Shown: positions 9,076 to 17,842, counted from the stretch's first letter. The stretch is DNA of 51,160 nucleotides from Gemmatimonadota bacterium (GCA_023554245.1 JAMJQL010000118.1:1-51160); one strand, 5' to 3'. The notes: generated by a model from the sequence alone, not told the origin. Numbers and translations are program-made.

Positions 9076-10013
9076 CCCGCGCCTCCGTCCTCCGCGGCGG
9101 GCCGCGGCGGTGCTTCCACCGCGGTCCTCGCCCTGATCGACAACCAGACACCGGTCAGGATCGCCGCACCACCGATCAACGTGTTCGAGCCGGGGATCTC
9201 GGTCCGTCCGAGCACGAGAACCGCGAGAAGCGTCGCGCCAAGCGGTTCGAACAGGAGAATGACGCTTACAACATAGGCTCGGACATGGCGCAAAGCCCAG
9301 TTGAAGCCGGTATGACCGAGCAAGGTCGGCCCTACCGCCAGCCCGATGAGAGCCCACCAGGTCCCGGCGGGCCAGCCGGTGATCTCCATTCCTCCGGCGC
9401 TGGCCCGGCCGAGACAGACGATCGCGGCGATGGCGTAGACCGGAACCACGTAAGGGAGAAGATCGAGACTGGCACGGAGTCTCCGTCCGATGACGAAATA
9501 GAGGGCGCCGAGACCGGCCGCGAGCAGGGCGAGAAGGTCGCCGCGCAGGGGGTCCGTTCCCGCTCGAAAGTCGCCCCAGCCGATGATCAGCGCACCCGCG
9601 ACCGCGAGAACGAGCCCCCCCCATTCACGGCGCGAAGGGGACTCGCCCAGGAGCAGGGCCGAGAGCAGACCGACGAAGAGCGGATGGGAGCTCACGAGCA
9701 CGGTCGAACTGGCCACGCTCGTGTAGTCGAGTGACCGGAACCAGGCCAGGAAGTGCGTCGCCAGGCAGAGCCCGGAAAGCACGATTAACAGCCACTCGAC
9801 GCGATCGAGCGAGAACCAGGCGCGCCAGCCCCCTCCCAGGAACACCAGCGGGGCCAGGGCGAGAACCGAAAACGCGAGACGCCAGAAGGCTGTCACCGGA
9901 GCGGGCGACTCCGCCAGTCGCACGAGGACGGCTCCAGACGACGTTCCGAGGGCAGCGATGGCGAGCACGGGGGCTGCCCGCAGCAAATCGGATCGAGTCG
10001 CCGGCCCGGTCAT
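9072..10013 (-). CDS. EamA-family (DMT superfamily) transporter
   Basis: This 313-residue inner-membrane protein has about ten hydrophobic segments arranged as two EamA repeats (roughly residues 10-145 and 155-295). Typical features are PAPVTAFWRLAFSVLALAPL and, in the second repeat, GPTLLGHTGFNWALRHVRA and LLFEPLGATLLAVLVLG. The family includes amino-acid and metabolite exporters. No substrate can be named. It begins 25 bases after the rhodanese lipoprotein gene and is stop/start coupled to the asparaginase gene. Confidence 0.9.
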   Translation of the reverse strand: MTGPATRSDLLRAAPVLAIAALGTSSGAVLVRLAESPAPVTAFWRLAFSVLALAPLVFLGGGWRAWFSLDRVEWLLIVLSGLCLATHFLAWFRSLDYTSVASSTVLVSSHPLFVGLLSALLLGESPSRREWGGLVLAVAGALIIGWGDFRAGTDPLRGDLLALLAAGLGALYFVIGRRLRASLDLLPYVVPVYAIAAIVCLGRASAGGMEITGWPAGTWWALIGLAVGPTLLGHTGFNWALRHVRAYVVSVILLFEPLGATLLAVLVLGRTEIPGSNTLIGGAAILTGVWLSIRARTAVEAPPRPAAEDGGAG

Positions 10014-10038
10014 CGTCCGGCGCCCGGTCCTGGTTCGA

Positions 10039-10521
10039 TCAGCAGCAGGGCTGTGGATCGGTCACGGGATACCCTGCCGCCGTCCACTCGGTCATGTGGC
10101 CGTCGAGGTCTGCGACCTGACGGAATCCCGCCTCACGGAGCGCGGCCTCGGCGATCTTCGCGCGGCGTCCGGTCCGACAGTACACGACCAGCTCGGCATC
10201 ACGGTGTTCGACGATCTCGGCCAGACGAGCGGGAACCTCGTCGTACGGAACGTTGATGGCACCCGGGATGTGGCCGGCGGCGAATTCCTCGGCGCTACGA
10301 ACATCGAGAAGGACCGGTGCCGTTCCCTCCTCCAGCCGCGCGGCGAGCTGCGTCGGCGCGAGCACCATCGCCCCGGACTGCGAATCCGAGAGCTCGACCG
10401 GCTTCGGCGCATCGGCCGTCGCCGCCGCGCCGGAATCCATGCCGCCTTCCGGGGCGTCGTTGCAGGCCAGCGCGAAGGCCAGTAGCGAAAGCGGAAGAAG
10501 AAACCTCGAATTTCCGGTCAT
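10039..10521 (-). CDS. Rhodanese-domain lipoprotein
   Basis: This 160-residue product starts with a lipoprotein signal (FLLPLSLLAFALAC, lipid-anchor Cys20). A short Ala/Gly/Asp-rich linker leads to a single rhodanese domain with VLLDVRSAEEFAAGHIPGA and an active-site loop CRTGRRA (Cys115). It ends in a C-terminal Cys-Cys pair (159-160). The domain probably handles sulfane sulfur or thiols in the cell envelope, near a VKOR disulfide system encoded at the far end of the same run. The ATG at 10521 is preferred because it directly precedes the signal peptide, with GGAG 10 bases upstream. The frame extends to a TTG at 10587 with no signal-peptide logic. Confidence 0.88.
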   Translation of the reverse strand: MTGNSRFLLPLSLLAFALACNDAPEGGMDSGAAATADAPKPVELSDSQSGAMVLAPTQLAARLEEGTAPVLLDVRSAEEFAAGHIPGAINVPYDEVPARLAEIVEHRDAELVVYCRTGRRAKIAEAALREAGFRQVADLDGHMTEWTAAGYPVTDPQPCC

Positions 10522-10556
10522 GGCGGTACATCTCCAGGTTCGGTGTATGGGACTCG

Positions 10557-10587
10557 ATAATCTCCCGCTCTGACCGCGCAGCGTCAA
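10557..10587 (-). promoter_or_regulatory. Candidate sigma70-type promoter for the rhodanese-led operon
   Basis: Reading the minus strand, TTGACG (10587-10582) is followed by GATTAT (10562-10557) at 19-base spacing. The -35 matches 5 of 6 and the -10 matches 4 of 6 bases, but the spacing is long. It would start the 11-gene run about 30 bases before the ATG. Confidence 0.35.
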
Positions 10588-10766
10588 CTGACTGCCGGTG
10601 CGCGACTTCCGCCGCCCGGCAGCCGCGTCCGAAACGATAATGTGCGCCGGCCGCGCTCCAGCTATCGAGGCGAATCCGGAGAGCGGGCCGTTCTCGAGAT
10701 GCCCACGCCGCGGGGTAGAAATGATGAAACGCCGCGTCCCGTCAGCCCAAACGCGCTCTCCACGCC

Positions 10767-10795
10767 TTGCGAACCATAGACCGATGGCTCATAAT
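10767..10795 (+). promoter_or_regulatory. Sigma70-type promoter for the HU-type gene
   Basis: TTGCGA (10767-10772), a 17-base spacer and CATAAT (10790-10795). Hexamers and spacing are close to consensus. The predicted transcript starts near 10802 and gives a leader of about 46 bases with AAAGGAG at 10835-10841. This is the best promoter in the window. Confidence 0.7.
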
Positions 10796-10847
10796 GGCGC
10801 CAATCGAAGTTCGACGCGGTTCCATCACCATCTCAAAGGAGACGAAC

Positions 10848-11141
10848 GTGACGAAGCAGGATTTTGCGGAGAAGCTCGCTGGCAAGACCGACATCTCCAA
10901 GGCAAAGGCGATGGAAGTCATCGACGCCGTCTTCTCCACCAAGCCGGGCGAAGGGATCATCGCGATTGAGCTGGATGCGGGACGCGACTTCACGATCACG
11001 GGTTTCGGGACCTTCAAGACGCGTCAGACGAAAGAGCGTAAGGGCCGCAATCCGCAGACCGGCCAGGAGATCACCATCGCCGCGCGTAAGAGCGTCTCCT
11101 TCCGCGCCGGGAAGGGCCTGAAGGAGCGCGTCCGGGTCTGA
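10848..11141 (+). CDS. HU/IHF-family DNA-binding protein
   Basis: This 97-residue histone-like protein bends and compacts DNA as a dimer. It shows the N-terminal helical dimerisation part (TKQDFAEKLAGKTDISKAKA), the core FTITGFGTFKTRQTKERKGRNPQTG with the family GFGxF and RxGRNPxTG motifs, then ITIAARKSVSFRAGKGLKERV. The GTG at 10848 is chosen because AAAGGAG lies 6 bases upstream and the N-terminus then matches HU. An upstream in-frame ATG at 10767 would begin inside the promoter. It is monocistronic, with its own promoter and terminator. Confidence 0.95.
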   Translation: MTKQDFAEKLAGKTDISKAKAMEVIDAVFSTKPGEGIIAIELDAGRDFTITGFGTFKTRQTKERKGRNPQTGQEITIAARKSVSFRAGKGLKERVRV

Positions 11142-11190
11142 CGATCCCGCGCGAATCAGGCTCCGATCGAGAGATCGGGTGATGGACGAA

Positions 11191-11222
11191 GAGCGGGCCC
11201 CGGTGGGGCCCGCTCTTTATTT
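11191..11222 (+). terminator. Intrinsic terminator after the HU-type gene
   Basis: An 11-bp perfect GC-rich stem (11191-11201 with 11205-11215), a GGT loop and a TTTATTT tail. It lies 50 bases past the stop and before the convergent S41 gene. Confidence 0.9.
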
Positions 11223-11281
11223 CTGCCGGAGTCGGGCGGGAGAACCTGGCCGACGGCACCTCTCGTAAAGTTCGGGACCGG

Positions 11282-12943
11282 TCAGTACGCGGGCGCTGCC
11301 GCAACTCCAGGAACGGCTTCCCCGCCCGCTCCCGGGAAGTCGGTCCCTGCCGCCGAAAAGAGGTCTTCCGTCGTCGACGCATCTCTCAGAAGCTCCACGG
11401 CTCGAGCAACCTGGGGGTTTCCTGCCTGAGCTCGCCTGAGCCGTTCCGCTTCCCCGAACGCCGAGTTCGCCAGTTGTGCGGCCAGGAATCGGTCCACGAG
11501 CGGCTGCACATCCGAGTACAGATCCGGATCGATCTCAACGTCCTCGGAGCGAAGCAGGCGGTAGAATTCGTCACGCATCTCGGGGCTGACTTCGAAATCG
11601 GGACGCAGGCCGGGGTGATCCGAATTCCAGGCGGCGGCGAAACGCACCGCGAGTTGGTTCAGCGAGAAGGAGCCCCGCCCGAGCGCCTCGGCGAATTCCT
11701 GCTCGCGGTCAGTCAGAGAATCGACGACCGTCAGGTCAGGAGTGATCCCACCACCCCCGTGAACGACCCGACCGGCTGACGTGTAATAGGTGTTCGCGGT
11801 CGAATCGGCTCCCGCTTCCGCGGCGCCTGCCTCCGCCGGGACCTCCACCTCGACTTCGGCTGCCAGGGCCCCCTGCAGGTCGTGGGGTCGACTGATCGAG
11901 CGTCCGCTCGGCGTGTACCAACCGGCGGTAGTCAGCTTCAGATGGTGACCCTCGGGCAGCTTGTACAGCGTCTGCACCGATCCCTTTCCGAACGTCGGCG
12001 TACCCAGGATCAGTGCTCGATCATGGTCCTGCAGAGCGCCCGCAACGATCTCCGAGGCGCTCGCGCTGTACCCGTTGACCAGGGCGACGATCGGAAGGTC
12101 CGGATACTGATCCCCCGTAACCGCGCGGAAGGTGTAATTCTGATCGTCGATTCGCGAGCGGGTCTCGACGATCCCGGATCCCTCGGTCAGGAACAGATCA
12201 CTGACAGCGACTCCCTCGTCGAGCAAGCCTCCGGGGTTGTCGCGGAGGTCGAAGACCAGCCCCGCTGCGCCAAGCTCGATCAATTCGCGGATCGCCTGAT
12301 CGATCTCGTCTCGAGCATTCTGACTGAAAGTCTCGAGGCGCACGAACCCGATCCCCGGCTCGAGCATGTAGGCCACCACAGGCTCCACGTGGATCTCGTC
12401 TCTGACGATCCGCAAGGTGATCGGCTCGGGCACGCCGGGCCGCATGACCGAGATCTCAACCGGTTCGCCCTTCGGCCCTCGGAGTCTCCTCACCGCCTCC
12501 TCATCCGTCCACCCGCGCGCCGACTTCCCTTCTACTTCCACGATCCAGTCACCGGTCATCAACCCCTGACGTTCGGCTGGCGTGCCGGGCAGGATTCCCA
12601 TCACCGTGATCCAGTCGCCTACCTGCTGGATGCGAATTCCGAGGCCACCGTAATTGCCGGTAGTCGTCAGTTCGAGGTCGTCCGCCGATTCGGAGTCGAT
12701 GAACACGGAGTAGGGGTCTCCGAGTTCGTTCATCATCCCGTCGATCGCCATCCGGTTGAGCTCCGATGGATCGATAGGCTCTACGTATCGCTCGGCGACC
12801 AGCCGCTGCACCTCATTCAGCAAGCGCGCATTGCTGGTGAAAGCCTCCTGCGCGCTCGCCCCCTGCTGGACCATCCAGCCACCTGCGAGCACCGCGAGAA
12901 ACGCGATCACCAGTGCCGGAACCCCCGCGGTCTTCCTCGTCAT
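11282..12943 (-). CDS. S41-family C-terminal processing peptidase (CtpA-like), copy 1
   Basis: This 553-residue protein is predicted to be exported, with a hydrophobic N-terminal segment (VPALVIAFLAVLAGG). A helical S41 N-domain, a PDZ domain (about 95-170, NYGGLGIRI) and the protease core follow. The core has DLRDNPGG, Ser295 in NGYSASASE and Lys320 in TFGKGSVQ, the Ser/Lys spacing of 25 seen in Tsp/CtpA. The family cleaves proteins near non-polar C-termini in the periplasm. A C-terminal extension of about 190 residues beyond the core is rich in Ala/Glu. The ATG overlaps the preceding paralogue's stop (ATGA), so the two are co-translated. Confidence 0.93.
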   Translation of the reverse strand: MTRKTAGVPALVIAFLAVLAGGWMVQQGASAQEAFTSNARLLNEVQRLVAERYVEPIDPSELNRMAIDGMMNELGDPYSVFIDSESADDLELTTTGNYGGLGIRIQQVGDWITVMGILPGTPAERQGLMTGDWIVEVEGKSARGWTDEEAVRRLRGPKGEPVEISVMRPGVPEPITLRIVRDEIHVEPVVAYMLEPGIGFVRLETFSQNARDEIDQAIRELIELGAAGLVFDLRDNPGGLLDEGVAVSDLFLTEGSGIVETRSRIDDQNYTFRAVTGDQYPDLPIVALVNGYSASASEIVAGALQDHDRALILGTPTFGKGSVQTLYKLPEGHHLKLTTAGWYTPSGRSISRPHDLQGALAAEVEVEVPAEAGAAEAGADSTANTYYTSAGRVVHGGGGITPDLTVVDSLTDREQEFAEALGRGSFSLNQLAVRFAAAWNSDHPGLRPDFEVSPEMRDEFYRLLRSEDVEIDPDLYSDVQPLVDRFLAAQLANSAFGEAERLRRAQAGNPQVARAVELLRDASTTEDLFSAAGTDFPGAGGEAVPGVAAAPAY

Positions 12944-14619
12944 CTTCCCTCTCCCTCAATCCCGGTGAAGTCCCCGGCAGCCGCTCCGAGAGCCAGCAGC
13001 GCTTCAGGCGTCGATGACTGAGACAACAGGTTCCGCGCCTCACGGACCTCGGCGCTGCGCTCGACCGCCACTCTCAAGCTCGCGACTTCGCCTCCGGATA
13101 CCCTGGCGATCTCCCGCGCCAGCAGGCCGTCGATCGGATCACGAGCAAGATCCAGATCGCTCGCATCGATCGTACCATCCGAGGCGGACTCGACGTAGCG
13201 GTCGAATCCCTGTCGCACGGAGGGGGTCACTGCATCGTCCAGCTCGGGAAGGTCACCCACGAGAGCCAGTCCGATCGCGTAGCGCAACGCCAGGTCCGGC
13301 AGCCGCACGTCCTCCTCGCGCAAGCGCTCGCTGAGCTCCCTTTCGCGCAGGGTGCTGGTGTCAGCGTAGACGATCACGTCGGGTACGATTCCACCGCCAC
13401 CGTACACGGGACGACCCGCATCGGTGCGGTACATGGGTACGTCAGTCGTGTCGCCAGGTGTCCCTGAAACGCCGCCTGGCGGCTCGATGCCACCCCAGCC
13501 GACGGCCTCCGCGACGGCGGCGTCGAAGTCCTCCGAGCCGAGGCCGAAACTGTGCGACCCTTCGTCGTCCCGCTTCCGGTGGATCGAGCGGCCGCTGGGA
13601 GTGAACCACGTGCCGGTCGTGAGCCGCAGGTAGTTGCCCCCGTCCAGCTGAAAGACGCTCTGCATCACTCCCTTGCCGAAGGTCCGCGTCCCCAGCACGA
13701 GCGCCCGATCGTGATCCTGCAGGGCGCCGGCCACGATCTCCGAGGCGCTTGCGGACCATCCATTGACCAGCACGACGATGGGAAGACCCGGGTACCGGTC
13801 GGCGCCGGGGGCGGCGAAACTCTGGCTGTCCCGCGGATCGCGGGCCCTCGTGTCCACGACAGATTCACCGCGATCGAGGAACAGGTCCGCGATCTCCACG
13901 GCCTCCCTGAGAATCCCGCCCTGGTTCCAGCGAAAATCGAGAATGAGCGAAGTGGCCCCGGCTGCAATCAGGTCGGTGACCGCTGCTTCCAGCTCCCGAC
14001 GCGACGCCTGGCTGAATGTCGCCAGCCTCGCGTAGCCGACTCCGTCGCTCAGCAGGAGTGACTCGACAGCGAGAATGTGAACGTCATCACGAAGGATGGA
14101 GCGTTCCAGGGCCACGGGTTCACCTGCCCGGCGGACCGTCACCTGGACCGACTCGCCGGAGGGACCGCGTAGAGCATCGATCGCCTCCTCCTGCGTCCAC
14201 CCGGCCGTCGACCGGCCGTCCACGGCCGTGATCAGATCGAGGCGCCGCATGTCGAGGCGGGACGACGGACTGTTCGGAAGGACCTCCAGCACCACGATCC
14301 CGTCGTCGTGGGCGATGATCCGCATTCCCACCCCGCCGTAATTGTTGGTGAGAAGGGCGCTGCGCTGGTCCTCGGGACGAATGAAGGCCGCGTAGGGATC
14401 GCCGAGCTCCCGAAGAAGTCCGTCGATCGCCATGTCGTACAGTTCGTCTCCGCCGATCGGCTCGACGTAGTTACGGGCCACGTTGAGGCGCACGGCCTCG
14501 AAGATGCCTCGGCCGATTTCCGGCCCGAAGCCCGTCTCCTGAACCACCCACCCCCCGCTCACCACGACTGTGGCGGCTACCGCCACCATCGTGATCATCC
14601 GCTTCCTGCTCCGTCTCAT
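12940..14619 (-). CDS. S41-family C-terminal processing peptidase (CtpA-like), copy 2
   Basis: This 559-residue paralogue of the next gene has the same architecture: an N-terminal membrane anchor (MITMVAVAATVVVSGGW), a PDZ domain (about 90-165) and a protease core with DFRWNQGG, Ser291 in NGWSASASE and Lys316 in TFGKGVMQ. An extension of about 200 residues ends in a region resembling that of copy 1 (RNLLSQSSTPEALLALG here, VELLRDASTTEDLFSAAG there). The ATG at 14619 is preferred for AGGAGG 4 bases upstream and the immediate anchor. The frame continues upstream to 14694 with an unlikely leader. The gene begins 81 bases after tmk. Confidence 0.93.
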   Translation of the reverse strand: MRRSRKRMITMVAVAATVVVSGGWVVQETGFGPEIGRGIFEAVRLNVARNYVEPIGGDELYDMAIDGLLRELGDPYAAFIRPEDQRSALLTNNYGGVGMRIIAHDDGIVVLEVLPNSPSSRLDMRRLDLITAVDGRSTAGWTQEEAIDALRGPSGESVQVTVRRAGEPVALERSILRDDVHILAVESLLLSDGVGYARLATFSQASRRELEAAVTDLIAAGATSLILDFRWNQGGILREAVEIADLFLDRGESVVDTRARDPRDSQSFAAPGADRYPGLPIVVLVNGWSASASEIVAGALQDHDRALVLGTRTFGKGVMQSVFQLDGGNYLRLTTGTWFTPSGRSIHRKRDDEGSHSFGLGSEDFDAAVAEAVGWGGIEPPGGVSGTPGDTTDVPMYRTDAGRPVYGGGGIVPDVIVYADTSTLRERELSERLREEDVRLPDLALRYAIGLALVGDLPELDDAVTPSVRQGFDRYVESASDGTIDASDLDLARDPIDGLLAREIARVSGGEVASLRVAVERSAEVREARNLLSQSSTPEALLALGAAAGDFTGIEGEGR

Positions 14620-14700
14620 CCCGCCTCCTGCATCGTCCACGCTCCCTGCCCTTCGCTCACGGCCCCGACTTCTGAAACTCACCGGTGCGGGCATGGTTCC

Positions 14701-15363
14701 TCATTCGCGTTCCTCGCCGGGAGGAAATCGGTCCGGCCAACGTTCCGACAGGCTGGTCCAGATCCGTCGGTGAACCACATCCGGAGAGTCATCGGAGTCG
14801 ATGACGATCACACCGGGCTCGGTTCTCGACAGCAAGTCGTAGGCCTCTGCCACGGAATCGTGGAAGGCCTCGGATTCACGCTCCATTCGGTCGGCCGCCT
14901 CGGTCTTGCGTCCGCGTCCCGACTCGGGGGCGATGCGAAGGAGCACAGTCCCGTCCGGCCGGAGACCATCCGTCGCGAAGTCGTTGACCTCACGGGCGGT
15001 CTCGATGCCTATTCCCCGCGCAGCGCCCTGGTAGGCCAGGGTCGAGAGCTCGTACCTGTCGCCGAGCACCAGCTCTCCACGCTCCAGAGCCGGTCCCACC
15101 ACGCGGCGCACGAATTCTGCCCGCGCGGCGAGAAGCAGCAGGAGCTCGGTCTCGGGAAACAACTCCGATCCGGGATCCAGGACGATGTCGCGAATCCTCT
15201 CGCCTGCCCTGGTACCGCCCGGTTCACGCACCACGATGTGTGCGATTCCCTGACGATCGAGACGCCGGGACAGTCTCCGGAGGTGAGTGGTCTTGCCGGC
15301 CCCTTCGACCCCCTCGAAGACGAGAAAGAGGCCGGCCCGACCGTCAGTCGTAGTACTCGACAC
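14701..15363 (-). CDS. tmk: Thymidylate kinase
   Basis: It phosphorylates dTMP to dTDP for DNA synthesis. The 220 residues include the P-loop GVEGAGKT (18-25), the DR-motif segment LGDRYELSTLAYQG and the REPGGT motif, and the LID segment carries ESGRGRK. The gene start overlaps the 3' end of the inositol-phosphate synthase gene by 20 bases, which suggests translational coupling. Confidence 0.95.
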   Translation of the reverse strand: MSSTTTDGRAGLFLVFEGVEGAGKTTHLRRLSRRLDRQGIAHIVVREPGGTRAGERIRDIVLDPGSELFPETELLLLLAARAEFVRRVVGPALERGELVLGDRYELSTLAYQGAARGIGIETAREVNDFATDGLRPDGTVLLRIAPESGRGRKTEAADRMERESEAFHDSVAEAYDLLSRTEPGVIVIDSDDSPDVVHRRIWTSLSERWPDRFPPGEERE

Positions 15364-16666
15364 CGAGATGCGTGATCTGGTCTTCCCCGGCGAGCCAGCG
15401 GAGGGTGTTCTTCAGCTTCATGTGCTGAATGAAGATGTCGTGCTCCGGATAGAGTCCCTCGGCTACCTGGGGCGCCTTCAGATAGAAGGAGAGCCATTCC
15501 TGGATCCCTGACATGCCCGCTCGTCGAGCGAGGTCCATGAACAGTGCCAGGTCGAGTACGATCGGAGCTGCCAGAATGGAGTCACGGCAGAGGAAGTCGA
15601 TCTTGATCTGCATGGGATATCCCATCCAGCCGAAGATGTCGATGTTGTCCCAGCCCTCCTTGTTGTCTCCACGCGGCGGGTAGTAATTGATCCGCACCTT
15701 GTGGTACATATGTGAATAGAGGTCCGGGTACATCTCGGGCTGCAGGATGTACTCCAGGGCTCCGAGCTTCGACTCTTCCTTCGTCTTGAAGCTTTCGGGG
15801 TCGTCCAGAACCTCTCCGTCCCGGTTGCCGAGAATGTTCGTCGAGAACCACCCGTTGAGACCGAGCATCCTCGTCTTCAATCCCGGCGCGATGATCGTCT
15901 TCATCAGCGTCTGGCCGGTCTTGAAGTCCTTCCCCGCGATCGGAACTCCGTTCCGCTTCGCGAGCTCGACCATGGCGGGAATGTCAACCGTCAGGTTCGG
16001 AGCGCCGTTGGCGAATGGAACGCCTTCCGACAGGGCGGCCCACGCGTAGATCATCGAGGGCGCGATCGCCGGATCATCGTCCCGCATCGCCTGCTCGAAC
16101 GACTCCAGGCTGTCGTGCACGGCGCTCGGCTTCATGAACACCTCGGTCGAAGCCGCCCAGACCATGCTGAGCCGATCGCAGCCGTTCTTCTCCTTGAACT
16201 CCCTGATGTCGGCTCTCAGTTGTTCGCCGAGGTCGTACTTGTTCTTGCCCTGCTTGACGTTCGAACCGTCCAGTTTCTTGACATACGCCTTGTCGAACAC
16301 GGCCGGCATCGGCTTGATCGACTTCAGGAAGTCGGCCACCGGCTCCAGATCTTCCGGTCGCAGGACGCCGCAATTCCGGGCCGAGTCGTAGGCGTCATCC
16401 GATATCGGGTCCCAGGCACCGAACACCACGTCGTTCAGGTCGGCGAGGGGCACGACATCCTTGATCAGGGGAGAGCGGTGTTCGGTCCTCTTTCCGAGTC
16501 GGATCGTCGCCATCTGCGTCAACGATCCGATCGGCTTCGTGAGCCCCCTCCGGATCGATTCGACACCTGCGATGGTCGTCGTCGAAACCGCCCCGAGCCC
16601 GACGAGGAGGATTCCGAGCGTGCCGTCGGCCGGCTGGATGTCCCGGCCCTGTCCTTCGTTACTCAT
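15344..16666 (-). CDS. ino1: myo-Inositol-1-phosphate synthase (Ino1)
   Basis: This 440-residue NAD-dependent enzyme isomerises glucose 6-phosphate to inositol 3-phosphate. An N-terminal Rossmann motif (LLVGLGAVSTTTIAGV) is followed by core family segments: VWAASTE, SEGVPFANGAPNLTVDIP, GVPIAGKDFKTGQT, LNGWFSTNILGNRDGEVL and the C-terminal FLCRDSILAAPIVLDLALF. The active-site lysine is likely in GKDFKTGQT. I chose ATG 16666, just before the family-like N-terminus. A TTG at 16699 is the frame limit. It follows a CDP-alcohol phosphotransferase gene, pointing to phosphatidylinositol-type lipid synthesis. Confidence 0.93.
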   Translation of the reverse strand: MSNEGQGRDIQPADGTLGILLVGLGAVSTTTIAGVESIRRGLTKPIGSLTQMATIRLGKRTEHRSPLIKDVVPLADLNDVVFGAWDPISDDAYDSARNCGVLRPEDLEPVADFLKSIKPMPAVFDKAYVKKLDGSNVKQGKNKYDLGEQLRADIREFKEKNGCDRLSMVWAASTEVFMKPSAVHDSLESFEQAMRDDDPAIAPSMIYAWAALSEGVPFANGAPNLTVDIPAMVELAKRNGVPIAGKDFKTGQTLMKTIIAPGLKTRMLGLNGWFSTNILGNRDGEVLDDPESFKTKEESKLGALEYILQPEMYPDLYSHMYHKVRINYYPPRGDNKEGWDNIDIFGWMGYPMQIKIDFLCRDSILAAPIVLDLALFMDLARRAGMSGIQEWLSFYLKAPQVAEGLYPEHDIFIQHMKLKNTLRWLAGEDQITHLGVEYYD

Positions 16667-16721
16667 GTCTGGTTCGTTCCCGGTTCGAGAATGGCTCAAG
16701 CGATCGTGGCTACCGTACTGG

Positions 16722-17381
16722 TCAATCGTCCTTCTTCGGCACGGCCTTTCCGACGGCGACCCCCTCGGGTCGCGTATTTCTCCATACCCACCAGATCCTC
16801 TGGATCACGGTGAGATTCGTGAGCACCGCAAGCACGTAAATCACTACCTTGAGGACGATTCCGTTGCCGTCCTCGCCGAAGGCGAGTGCCGCGAGCCCGA
16901 TCAGGATCACCCGTTCGGCGCGCTGCATCAAGCCTACGGTGCAGTGGATACCGAGCGCCTCCGCCCGGGCCCGCGTGTAGCTGATCATCAGCGAGCCCGC
17001 CATCGCCAGCATGATCGCGTAGATCGTGCCGACATCCCCGAGCTCGAGGCGATAGTCGTTGTAGAGTGACAGCAGGCCCAGGTAGACCGCAATCTCGGAG
17101 AGACGATCGAGCGTGGAGTCGTAGAAGGCTCCGAATGGAGAGGCGAGACCGGTCCTGCGAGCGACAGTGCCATCGAAGAGATCGAAGATCCCGCCGAGAA
17201 GAATCAGGATCCCGGCAGTCCGGACGTGGTGCGAATGAAAGAAGAACCCGGATGAGCAGGTAATCAGGAAGCCGATCGTGCTCAGCGTGTTCGGATGCAC
17301 GCGCCAGCGGGTCAGCGTCGCCATGATGGGCTCTACGGCCCTGCGCAGGCCCTTTTCTACGGTCTTTCGGATATCTTCCAT
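16722..17381 (-). CDS. CDP-alcohol phosphatidyltransferase, probable phosphatidylinositol-phosphate synthase
   Basis: This 219-residue inner-membrane enzyme has several hydrophobic segments and the complete CDP-alcohol phosphotransferase signature: D67-x2-D70-G71-x2-A74-R75-x8-G84-x3-D88-x3-D92. The family joins CDP-diacylglycerol to an alcohol phosphate, with two metal ions held by the aspartates. An acceptor of inositol phosphate is inferred from the adjacent ino1 gene. Other acceptors (glycerol phosphate, serine) are possible. The gene begins 7 bases after the ylbF-like stop. Confidence 0.85.
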   Translation of the reverse strand: MEDIRKTVEKGLRRAVEPIMATLTRWRVHPNTLSTIGFLITCSSGFFFHSHHVRTAGILILLGGIFDLFDGTVARRTGLASPFGAFYDSTLDRLSEIAVYLGLLSLYNDYRLELGDVGTIYAIMLAMAGSLMISYTRARAEALGIHCTVGLMQRAERVILIGLAALAFGEDGNGIVLKVVIYVLAVLTNLTVIQRIWWVWRNTRPEGVAVGKAVPKKDD

Positions 17382-17388
17382 CAGCCGG

Positions 17389-17760
17389 TCAGGGAACGAT
17401 GATCCCGCTCTGTTCGCCCGCCCGGATCCCCTCGCCGATCGCCTGGTTCACCCGGTCCATCAGCTTGTCGAAGTTGGCCTGGGTGGCGATCAACGACTGG
17501 TATCGGGAGCTCGCCTGCATCTGCTCGGTGAGCGCCGCGAGCTCGGTCTCGAGCTCAGGTGGCGGCTCCTCTTCCCGGTTGAAGTGATCGACGATCTTCT
17601 CCTGCAACTCCCGCATCTTGGTCAGCATCTCGTTCGATTCACGATCGTCCGCGATCTCGCGGTGCGCGGCCTTCAGATACGTGAACTCGGGGGTCTGGGC
17701 GAGAAGTCGACCGACTTCGCCGGCCTTCTCGAATATCCGTTCGCGCTCGTTCGGTTGCAT
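17389..17760 (-). CDS. YlbF/YmcA (Com_YlbF)-family protein
   Basis: This 123-residue all-helical protein is rich in charged heptads, for example AHREIADDRESNEMLTKMRELQEKI, with a central coiled coil and a polar NREEEPPPELETELAAL linker. It matches the Com_YlbF family. In Bacillus the YlbF-YmcA-YaaT complex affects RNase Y and development. No such partners are in the window, so its role here is unknown. It is the first gene of the ylbF-CDP-alcohol transferase-ino1-tmk run. A -10-like TATACT lies upstream (17848-17843). Confidence 0.8.
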   Translation of the reverse strand: MQPNERERIFEKAGEVGRLLAQTPEFTYLKAAHREIADDRESNEMLTKMRELQEKIVDHFNREEEPPPELETELAALTEQMQASSRYQSLIATQANFDKLMDRVNQAIGEGIRAGEQSGIIVP

Positions 17761-17842
17761 GGACTCACCACTGCGAGAGTACGGGGGGATCGCCCGGCCA
17801 CCGTACTGCGACCGTCGGCATGCGCCCCTCTGGAGACCGGGA

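Larger units (their letters stand above)
10522..10847. other. Divergent intergenic region, rhodanese lipoprotein / HU-type gene
   Basis: About 325 bases without a gene. It contains a convincing promoter for the HU-type gene on the plus strand and a weaker candidate promoter for the rhodanese gene on the minus strand (both listed). I see no RNA gene or larger repeat in it. Confidence 0.6.
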
